Below, piece by piece: positions 33,772-39,548 of a DNA stretch of 39,548 nt. The stretch comes from Gammaproteobacteria bacterium. Lineage in GTDB: Bacteria > Pseudomonadota > Gammaproteobacteria > Steroidobacterales > PWYM01. Both the position numbers and the translations under genes were made by a program. The notes beneath the pieces were generated by a model. That model did not search any database and was not told the DNA's origin. It saw nothing but the letters and a program-made list of their open reading frames with translations. The stretch spans positions 1 through 39,548 of the forward strand of contig SKYU01000019.1 of the NCBI GenBank assembly GCA_007127715.1, read 5' to 3'. How positions within the stretch are numbered: position 1 is the stretch's first letter; the number at the start of each line of letters is the position of its first letter.

Positions 33772-35214
33772 TTGTCTTTACAGTCATTGACCCTGGCCAC
33801 CACGCGCCTGCTCGAGCCGGGCGGACTCGATCTCGATCGGCTGCAGCAGGTGCTCGGCCGTCTCATGGGCCGCCGCCTCGACTACGGCGAGTGCTATTTC
33901 CAGAGCGCCCGGCACGAGGCCTGGAGTCTCGAGGACGGGATCGTCAAGGAGGGCAGCCACAGCCTGGACCAGGGGGTCGGGGTCCGCGCGGTGGCCGGTG
34001 AGCGTACCGGTTTCGCGTACTCGGATGTGATCACCGCCGACGCCCTGCACGCCGCAGTCGATGCCGCGGGCGCCATCTCGCGCAGTGGCGGCGAAGGACG
34101 GGTGCAGGCCTGGAGAAACACCACGTCCCAGGCCCTCTACGACGGTGCCGATCCTCTCGCCAGCCTGCCCGACGCCGAAAAAATCGCCTGCCTGCTCGAG
34201 ATCGACAGGGCTACGCGCGCCCTGGATCCGCGCGTCCGCCAGGTGATGGCCAGCCTGGCGGCGGTACATGAAATAGTCCTGGTGGTGGCCAGCGATGGCA
34301 CCCTCGCCGCGGACGTCCGTCCGCTGGTACGTCTCAATGTCTCGGTGATCGTCGAGCAGGGGGGGCGACGTGAGCAGGCATCCAGCGGCGGTGGCGGGCG
34401 GATCGACCTGGCCGAACTGATCCGCAGCGATCGTCCGGCAGCCTTCGCGCGCGATGCCGTCCGGCAGGCCACTCTGAATCTCGAGGCCGTGCCGGCACCG
34501 GCCGGTACGCTGCCGGTGGTGCTGGGCAGTGGCTGGCCCGGAGTGCTGCTGCACGAGGCCATCGGACACGGGCTGGAGGGCGACTTCAACCGCAAGGGCA
34601 CTTCGGCCTTCAGCGGCCGGCTCGGCGAGCGGGTCGCGGCGGCAGGCTGCACCGTGGTGGATGACGGGACGCTGCCGCAGCGGCGCGGGTCGCTGTCCAT
34701 CGACGACGAGGGCACCCCTTCCAGCTGCACGGTTCTGATCGAGGATGGCCGGCTGGCCGGGTACATGCAGGACAAGCTCAACGCCCGCCTGATGGGACAG
34801 GCATGCACCGGCAACGGTCGCCGTGAGTCCTTCGCACACCTGCCGATGCCGCGCATGACCAATACCTACATGCTGCCCGGGCAGCATGCGCCCGAGGAAA
34901 TCATCGCCTCTGTCCAGCGCGGGCTGTACGCCTGTAATTTCGGCGGGGGGCAGGTGGACATCACCTCCGGGAAGTTCGTGTTCTCGGCCAATGAGGCCTA
35001 CCTCATCGAGAACGGACGCCTCGGTGCGCCGGTCAAGGGCGCGACACTGATCGGCAACGGCCCGGATGTGCTTACCCGGGTGAGCATGGTGGGCAACGAT
35101 CTCGCTCTGGACCAGGGCATCGGTGTCTGCGGCAAGGAAGGCCAGTCCGTTCCGGTCGGCGTCGGGCAGCCGACGCTGCGGATCGATGCGCTCACGGTCG
35201 GCGGCACGGCCTGA
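33772..35214 (+). CDS. tldD: Metalloprotease TldD
   Basis: 480 residues (E. coli 481). The zinc site HEAIGH is at 261-266 (H261, E262, H266), and the C-terminal zinc-cysteine region is present as [14 protein letters not shown]. TldD pairs with PmbA/TldE to form a heterodimeric protease that degrades unfolded peptides, matures microcins and cleaves CcdA. The start appears to be TTG at 33772, 8 bases after AAGGA; no ATG or GTG is better placed. A 102-base gap separates it from yhdP. No nitrilase gene lies between them and no pmbA is in the window. Confidence 0.96.
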   Translation: MSLQSLTLATTRLLEPGGLDLDRLQQVLGRLMGRRLDYGECYFQSARHEAWSLEDGIVKEGSHSLDQGVGVRAVAGERTGFAYSDVITADALHAAVDAAGAISRSGGEGRVQAWRNTTSQALYDGADPLASLPDAEKIACLLEIDRATRALDPRVRQVMASLAAVHEIVLVVASDGTLAADVRPLVRLNVSVIVEQGGRREQASSGGGGRIDLAELIRSDRPAAFARDAVRQATLNLEAVPAPAGTLPVVLGSGWPGVLLHEAIGHGLEGDFNRKGTSAFSGRLGERVAAAGCTVVDDGTLPQRRGSLSIDDEGTPSSCTVLIEDGRLAGYMQDKLNARLMGQACTGNGRRESFAHLPMPRMTNTYMLPGQHAPEEIIASVQRGLYACNFGGGQVDITSGKFVFSANEAYLIENGRLGAPVKGATLIGNGPDVLTRVSMVGNDLALDQGIGVCGKEGQSVPVGVGQPTLRIDALTVGGTA

Positions 35215-35220
35215 CCGGAC

Positions 35221-35242
35221 GGTGGCCGTGGCCCCGGCCGCC
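35221..35242 (+). terminator. Strong GC hairpin after tldD
   Basis: GGTGGCCG pairs with CGGCCGCC (one G-T wobble) around loop TGGCCC, starting 7 bases after the tldD stop. No T-run follows. An extended -10 for the next gene begins 4 bases after it, so the hairpin separates two transcription units. Confidence 0.5.
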
Positions 35243-35245
35243 CTG

Positions 35246-35254
35246 TGCTAGATT
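35246..35254 (+). promoter_or_regulatory. Extended -10 element (TGCTAGATT) abutting the small membrane-protein gene
   Basis: TG-C-TAGATT ends 6 bases before the next ATG, so the expected transcription start coincides with the A of the start codon. There is no -35 and no ribosome binding site. Confidence 0.4.
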
Positions 35255-35260
35255 GCGCCC

Positions 35261-35491
35261 ATGTGGCTGTCCAAACCGCTGTATGAGGCTCTGCCGTTCT
35301 ACTACATGCTTGCAGGCGTGGCACTGCTCGCTGCGGCAGTCTATCTCGATGACGGCCTCTGGCAGGGCGTGACGATCACCCTTGGTCTGGCCGCGCTGCT
35401 GGCGGGCCTGGTGGTGTGGCTGAAACGACGCGACTATCGCCGCCGTCACGCCCGGGGGCCGGGTGGGCCGCTGGACGACGAACTGCGCTAG
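35261..35491 (+). CDS. Small two-helix membrane protein
   Basis: 76 residues of unknown function. Two hydrophobic segments at about 12-31 (PFYYMLAGVALLAAAVYL) and 36-53 (VTITLGLAALLAGLVVWL) are joined by a short DDGLWQG loop. A basic stretch (KRRDYRRRHAR) follows, then an acidic tip (DDELR). By the positive-inside rule the C-terminus is cytoplasmic, as is the short N-terminus. No domain is recognised. Coding potential is supported by the strong hydrophobic periodicity, the clean charge pattern and the promoter-like element just before ATG. It converges with the AAA-FHA gene 23 bases away. Confidence 0.7.
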   Translation: MWLSKPLYEALPFYYMLAGVALLAAAVYLDDGLWQGVTITLGLAALLAGLVVWLKRRDYRRRHARGPGGPLDDELR

Positions 35492-35514
35492 TGCGCCAGG
35501 GGAGTCGTCGCGCT

Positions 35515-36831
35515 TCAGTCGCCGCTGCGCTCGGCGGTGCGCGGCAGGGCGTCGAGATCGTCGGGAACGTCTTCCTCTTGGTCGTGTTCCCCGTCGCTGT
35601 CCAGTGCTTCTTCGGGCAGCAGTACCTCGTCTTCATCCGCGGAGGTCGCGGCGTCTCGCAGGTCTTCGTAGACCAGCGTGTGTTCTCCGAGCTGAATCCG
35701 GTCGCCATGGCGCAGCCGTCGGCGCTTGATGCGGTTGCCCTCGAGGTAGACGCCATTGGTACTGTTCAGATCCTCCAGCACGCTCTCGCCGTCACGGGTC
35801 AGGATCTGCGCATGATGCCGGCTGACGAAACGGCTCTGCAGCTGCAGTTCGTTGTCCGGTGTGCGGCCGATGATGATTCGCCCGTCCTGGAGGTCGCGCG
35901 TGGCGACCTGGCGGTCCTGGTGAAGAATGCGCAGCCGGGCCAGGGCGAAACTGCCCGTATCGTCTTTGCCGTCGTCCACGGCGCTCAGGGCAGGGCGCTG
36001 CCGCGACCGGGTGAATGGGGGATGTTCGTGCCACTGCAGTTCCGCCAGCGCCGCTTCGATCTCGGCGCTGCCGATTTCAGCGCGATCGTCGGCGAAGGCG
36101 CAGAGCATCGCCGTATCGCATAGTGTGTTCACCAGGCGAGGCGTTCCCCGGGTATGCCGGAAAATGAGCGGGAAGGTGTCTTCGGTGAACAGCTCACGCT
36201 CGCCGGCACCGGCCACCGCCAGGCGGTGGCGGATGTATTCGCGGGTCTCGTCGCGGTTGAGTGGCCCGAGGTGGAACCGCAGCCGCACGCGCTGCGCCAG
36301 CTGCTCGAGATTCGGTGAATCCAGCTTGTCCTTGAGTTCGGGCTGGCCAGCCAGGATGATCCTGAGCACCTTCTCCTTCTGGGTTTCCACGCCGGAGAGC
36401 AGGCGCAGTTCCTCGAGCACCCTGGGGCTGAGGTTCTGCGCCTCGTCGATGATCAGCAGCACCTTTCTGCCCGAGCCGTAGAGTTCGATCAGGTGGGTGT
36501 TGAGCGTATCCAGCAGCTCGGCTTTTTTCATCTCGAAGGGCCGGAAGCCGAACTCGACCAGGATGGCCTGGAGGAATTCCACCGGCGAGACCTGGGTCTG
36601 GGCGACATGTGCCAGGGCGACATCCTCGGGCAGCTCCGAGATGAACGACTGGATGAGGGTGGTCTTGCCGGAGCCGATTTCCCCCGTGATCACCACGAAC
36701 CCGTCGGTAAGCCACATGATGGAATCCATGTAGGCGCGTGCGCGGGCGTGCTGGCGGCTGGCATAGAGGAACTGCGGATCCGGGCTCAGCCGGAATGGCG
36801 GTTCTTTCAGGCTGAAGTGCTCACCGTACAT
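35515..36831 (-). CDS. ExeA-like AAA+ ATPase fused to an FHA domain
   Basis: 438 residues. The N-terminal half is an ExeA/MshM-type AAA+ domain: Y2 and the HFSLKEPPFRLSPDPQFLY start, Walker A GEIGSGKT at 50-57, Walker B LLIIDEAQ at 125-132, and an RGTPRLVN sensor-2-like motif near 228. After a linker (about 265-295) an FHA domain spans about 298-390 with R323 in IIIGR, S337-R338-H339 and N356-STNG, the phosphothreonine-binding residues. The last 45 residues are strongly acidic. ExeA itself ends in a peptidoglycan-binding domain, which is absent here. No type II secretion, pilus or kinase genes are nearby. A cytosolic ATPase sensing a phosphoprotein is the likeliest reading. It lies 76 bases downstream of purK. 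Confidence 0.88.
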   Translation of the reverse strand: MYGEHFSLKEPPFRLSPDPQFLYASRQHARARAYMDSIMWLTDGFVVITGEIGSGKTTLIQSFISELPEDVALAHVAQTQVSPVEFLQAILVEFGFRPFEMKKAELLDTLNTHLIELYGSGRKVLLIIDEAQNLSPRVLEELRLLSGVETQKEKVLRIILAGQPELKDKLDSPNLEQLAQRVRLRFHLGPLNRDETREYIRHRLAVAGAGERELFTEDTFPLIFRHTRGTPRLVNTLCDTAMLCAFADDRAEIGSAEIEAALAELQWHEHPPFTRSRQRPALSAVDDGKDDTGSFALARLRILHQDRQVATRDLQDGRIIIGRTPDNELQLQSRFVSRHHAQILTRDGESVLEDLNSTNGVYLEGNRIKRRRLRHGDRIQLGEHTLVYEDLRDAATSADEDEVLLPEEALDSDGEHDQEEDVPDDLDALPRTAERSGD

Positions 36832-36859
36832 GGCAGTCTCGTTGGGCGACAGTCTCCCG

Positions 36860-36888
36860 AGAGTAAACCATCCCCCCGACGGTTTCGA
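36860..36888 (-). promoter_or_regulatory. Weak candidate promoter for the AAA-FHA gene
   Basis: On the minus strand TCGAAA (36883-36888) and TACTCT (36860-36865) are 17 bases apart, 29 bases before the ATG. Both hexamers deviate from consensus. Read-through from purK is equally possible. Confidence 0.25.
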
Positions 36889-36907
36889 GCGATGGCGTCC
36901 CGTCGCC

Positions 36908-37999
36908 TCAGCGCTCCCGGCCGGTCAGCGCGCGCAGCCGCTCGAGACGCCCTGGCAGGGCCGAGCGCTCGGCGCAGACCACCGTGGCATGGCCGATCTT
37001 GCGCCGGGGCCGGGGAGACTTGCCGTAGTCATGGAAATGACAGCCCTCGATGGCCAGCACCTCTGCACGCTCGGGCAGATGTCCGAGGAAGTTGACCATC
37101 GCCGAGTGGCCGCGCGCCGTCGTGTCGCCCAGCGGCAGATCGAGAATGCCGCGGAGATGGTTCTCGAACTGCGACGTCACCGCGCCTTCCAGCGTCCAGT
37201 GGCCGGAATTATGGACCCGGGGGGCCATTTCGTTGGCCAGCAGTTGCCCGTCGACCACGAAGAACTCGACGGTCAGCACGCCGGCATAGGCGAAATGCTC
37301 GAGCAGGCGGTCGAGGCAGCGTTCGGCCTGCTGTTGCAGCCCTGGACGGGTGACCGGTGCCAGACTGTAGTCGAGGATGCCCTGCCAGTGGACATTGCGG
37401 GTCAACGGGTAGTGCCGCCGCTCGCCGCGCGGGTTGCGTACGCCGATGAGAGACACTTCCTCGTCGAAGGGCGCGAAGGCCTCGAGGATCATCGGTACGC
37501 CGCCAAGGGCCTCCCAGGCGCCGACCAGCTCATCCTGCTGGCGGATGAACCGCTGGCCCCGTCCGTCGTACCCGAGCCGCCGTGTCTTCAGGACGGCCGG
37601 CAGACCGAGCGCTGCTGCCGCATCCCGCAGTTCCTCCAGCGAGTCCACCGCCCGCCAGGCGACCGTCTCGATGCCAAGGGCATTGAACAGGGTTTTCTCG
37701 AGCAGCCGGTCCTGCGCCGTGGCCAGAGCATCGACCGGCGGCAGCAGCCGGGTGTGCGCCGCCACCCGCTCGGCAGCCTCCCTCGGCAGGTTCTCGACAT
37801 CGAAGGTGACCACCTCGCAGCGGCGGGCAAGGGTCTCCAGCAGTGCAGCATCGTCGATGGCACCCAGCAGCGAGGGCGCGACCTGTGCGCCCGGGCTGTC
37901 CTCTTCGCGGTCCAGGAACAGGAAGCGCTCGCCGAGAGGGAGTCCGGCCAGGGCCATCATGCGGCCCAGCTGGCCCGCGCCGACGATGCCGACGGTCAT
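36908..37999 (-). CDS. purK: 5-(carboxyamino)imidazole ribonucleotide synthase
   Basis: An ATP-grasp enzyme of purine synthesis that carboxylates AIR to N5-CAIR. 363 residues. The start [17 protein letters not shown] is the family hallmark; [13 protein letters not shown] is the ATP-grasp loop, and [14 protein letters not shown] followed by [16 protein letters not shown] is the conserved C-terminal core. ATG overlaps the purE stop (ATGA), so the two are co-translated. Confidence 0.97.
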   Translation of the reverse strand: MTVGIVGAGQLGRMMALAGLPLGERFLFLDREEDSPGAQVAPSLLGAIDDAALLETLARRCEVVTFDVENLPREAAERVAAHTRLLPPVDALATAQDRLLEKTLFNALGIETVAWRAVDSLEELRDAAAALGLPAVLKTRRLGYDGRGQRFIRQQDELVGAWEALGGVPMILEAFAPFDEEVSLIGVRNPRGERRHYPLTRNVHWQGILDYSLAPVTRPGLQQQAERCLDRLLEHFAYAGVLTVEFFVVDGQLLANEMAPRVHNSGHWTLEGAVTSQFENHLRGILDLPLGDTTARGHSAMVNFLGHLPERAEVLAIEGCHFHDYGKSPRPRRKIGHATVVCAERSALPGRLERLRALTGRER

Positions 38000-38487
38000 G
38001 CCTGGGCGGGATCCGGCCGGGCGAGCACCGCCTCGGTCTGGGCCTGTCGATAGGTGTCCAGCGCGTCCTGCAGCCGCGCGTCGGAGAGCGCGAGAATGGC
38101 TGCCGCAAGCAGGGCCGCGTTGGTGGCACCGGCCGCGCCGATGGCCAGGGTGCCCACCGGTACGCCTGCGGGCATCTGCGCGATCGACAGCAGCGAGTCG
38201 ATGCCGTTGAGTGCGCGGGATTTCACCGGTACGCCCAGCACGGGCAGGGAGGTCTTGGCCGCCGCCATGCCAGGCAGGTGGGCGGCCCCGCCAGCCCCGG
38301 CGATGATCACCTTGAGGCCTCGGGTCCGCGCCTGCTCGCAGTACTCGAACAGCAGGTCGGGCGTGCGGTGTGCCGAGACCACACGCGTCTCATGGGCGAC
38401 GCCGAGTCGCTCGAGCGTCTCGCTGGCGGGGCGCATGGTCTCCCAGTCGGAGACCGAGCCCATGATGATGCCGACCTGTGGATTCAT
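37996..38487 (-). CDS. purE: 5-(carboxyamino)imidazole ribonucleotide mutase
   Basis: The partner of PurK: it moves the carboxyl group of N5-CAIR to C4, giving CAIR. 163 residues (E. coli 169). [33 protein letters not shown] and PVLGVPVKS are the class I PurE motifs, including the active-site histidine in SAHRTP. It starts at ATG 38485-38487, 9 bases after the darP stop, so darP-purE-purK may share a transcript. Confidence 0.97.
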   Translation of the reverse strand: MNPQVGIIMGSVSDWETMRPASETLERLGVAHETRVVSAHRTPDLLFEYCEQARTRGLKVIIAGAGGAAHLPGMAAAKTSLPVLGVPVKSRALNGIDSLLSIAQMPAGVPVGTLAIGAAGATNAALLAAAILALSDARLQDALDTYRQAQTEAVLARPDPAQA

Positions 38488-38496
38488 CTCCCCAGT

Positions 38497-39042
38497 CTAC
38501 CAGTCCGGAGGAGCCTGGGCGACGCCGTCGGCCGCCAGCATCCGCCGCAACTCCCGGAACAGCTGGCGCCGTGCCTGGCTCGCCCGCGTGGCCTCCGGGC
38601 GGGCTGCCGCTCTCAGCAGCTGACGGAGGGTCTGGGGGTCGGCGGCAGTGTGAGCGCCGATGAATTCCCCCAGCGCGGCATCCCCTTCCTCAAGCAGCCG
38701 CGCGCGCCAGTGCTCGGCGCGGTGGTCGAGTGCCACGATGGCCCGGTGCGCCTGCTCTCGTGCGGCAAGCGCCTCACGGATGGGTTCGGCATCGATGCGG
38801 CGCATGAGCTTGCCGATCAGCTGACGCTGGCGTCGCAGGCCGCCATGGCTGGTGATCCGGCGCGCCAGCGCAATGGCCTCGCGCAGTTCCTCCGGCAACG
38901 GCAGGGCCGCAAGCTCGCCCGCGGGCAGCCCGAGCAGCGACTCGCCCAGGGCCTGCAGGGCCTCGGCCTCACGCTTGGCCGCGCTCTTGCTCGGCCGCTC
39001 AGCCGGGCTGGACGGAACGGCGTCGTCATTCACCGGGCTCAT
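38497..39042 (-). CDS. darP: Dual-action ribosomal maturation protein DarP (YjgA, DUF615)
   Basis: 181 residues, highly charged and helical, matching YjgA (183). The conserved core reads LPLPEELREAI...SHGGLRRQRQLIGKLMR and ends with LFRELRRML. The family associates with late 50S precursors. In E. coli it neighbours pmbA; here it is next to purEK. ATG overlaps the stop of the upstream aminotransferase (ATGA). Confidence 0.94.
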   Translation of the reverse strand: MSPVNDDAVPSSPAERPSKSAAKREAEALQALGESLLGLPAGELAALPLPEELREAIALARRITSHGGLRRQRQLIGKLMRRIDAEPIREALAAREQAHRAIVALDHRAEHWRARLLEEGDAALGEFIGAHTAADPQTLRQLLRAAARPEATRASQARRQLFRELRRMLAADGVAQAPPDW

Positions 39043-39548
39043 GCGGCCACCGCCAGAGTATCGGTGAGGACCTCGAGCAGGCGCGTGACCTCCTGGCTCG
39101 TATTGCGATGGGTAAGGCTGATCCGCAGGGCGCCTGCCTGCGGGTCGACACCACAGGCTGCGAGAGTGCGCGGGGCGTAGAAATGACCATGACGGATGTT
39201 GATGCGGGCGCGGCCCAGCATGCTCACCACCTCGTCCGGGCGTCGACCCTCGACGGTGAAGCTGACGATCGGCAGGCGCCAGCGAGCGGGTGCCGGGCTG
39301 CCGAGTACGCGGACCCCGGGCAGCGCCGCCAGGCCCTCGAGCAGCTGTCCTGTCAGCTGCTGCTCCTCCTCGACCAGGCGCTCGAAGCCCCGCGTCAGCA
39401 CCCCGTCACCGAGCGCCCGGAAATAGTCGGGCAGGCTGCGGCAGGCGTAGACCAGCTCGCCGGCCACGCCGCCGGGTTCAAAGCGCGCCGGGACGGCGTC
39501 GGCTGCATGGAACTCATGGCTGTTCTCCGGCAGGGCCGCAAGCAGACC
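39039..39548 (-). CDS. Class V aminotransferase / cysteine desulfurase-like protein, C-terminal part (runs off the right edge)
   Basis: 169 codons are visible, in frame to the window edge. The text includes ENSHEFHAADAVPARFEPGG, LPIVSFTVEGRRPDEVVSML, INIRHGHFYAPR and ALRISLTHRNTSQEVTRLLEVL (parts of the small domain of fold-type I PLP enzymes). The RHGHFYA and RISLTHRNT segments resemble the VC1184-like cysteine-desulfurase-related group rather than IscS or SufS. The PLP lysine lies outside the window, so the activity cannot be confirmed. It overlaps darP by 4 bases. Confidence 0.8.
   Translation of the reverse strand, partial: GLLAALPENSHEFHAADAVPARFEPGGVAGELVYACRSLPDYFRALGDGVLTRGFERLVEEEQQLTGQLLEGLAALPGVRVLGSPAPARWRLPIVSFTVEGRRPDEVVSMLGRARINIRHGHFYAPRTLAACGVDPQAGALRISLTHRNTSQEVTRLLEVLTDTLAVAA

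Noticed and set aside
35492-35514. GCGC...GCGC pairing as a terminator between the small membrane-protein gene and the AAA-FHA gene
   Set aside because: Only four pairs with a 13-base loop and no T-run; too weak to report.

Overview
The window reads as a GC-rich gammaproteobacterial chromosome segment made almost entirely of core genes. The evidence is gene order as well as gene content. It carries the miaB-phoH-ybeY-corC-lnt and leuS-lptE / holA-nadD-rsfS-rlmH clusters, the maf-rng-yhdP-tldD cluster, the uvrA/MFS/ssb neighbourhood and purE-purK. The LPS-export lipoprotein LptE shows an outer membrane. A member of Ectothiorhodospiraceae or a related halophilic/sulfur-oxidising lineage would fit, but the sequence alone does not fix the genus. 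Coding density is very high: no gene-free stretch exceeds 300 bases, many neighbours overlap by 4 or 8 bases, and about eight genes appear to use GTG or TTG starts.

Layout. Positions 1-111 hold the start of a winged-helix regulator on the minus strand, in locally AT-richer DNA. Positions 243-6329 hold pepQ (minus), divergent from trpS, a secreted double-domain M16 zinc protease and a bacterial-PH-domain membrane protein (plus). A long hairpin at 6324-6357 ends this plus-strand run and also faces the minus-strand pair uvrA to S9 peptidase (6368-11244). From 11357 to 35491 nearly everything is on the plus strand: an MFS transporter, ssb, miaB, phoH, ybeY, corC, lnt, leuS, lptE, an unrecognised HExxH protein, cysS, sufE, yidD, a Trm112-like protein, holA, nadD, rsfS, rlmH, maf, rng, yhdP, tldD and a small membrane protein. 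Only hisI runs against them. From 35515 to the right edge the minus strand carries an AAA+ ATPase fused to an FHA domain, purK, purE, darP and a partial class V aminotransferase.

Functional themes are RNA modification and ribosome maturation (MiaB, YbeY, RsfS, RlmH, RNase G, DarP), aminoacyl-tRNA synthesis (TrpS, LeuS, CysS), envelope building (Lnt, LptE, YidD, YhdP, CorC), DNA replication and repair (UvrA, SSB, HolA), and cofactor or nucleotide synthesis (NadD, PurE, PurK, HisI).

I do not see a clear new multi-gene system. The items most worth a second look are: the 159-residue HExxH/cysteine protein and the six-gene block that separates lptE from holA; the orphan AAA+-FHA fusion; two divergent gene pairs whose -10 elements are symmetric and overlap; and two genes (cysS and the 76-residue membrane protein) that look leaderless or nearly so.
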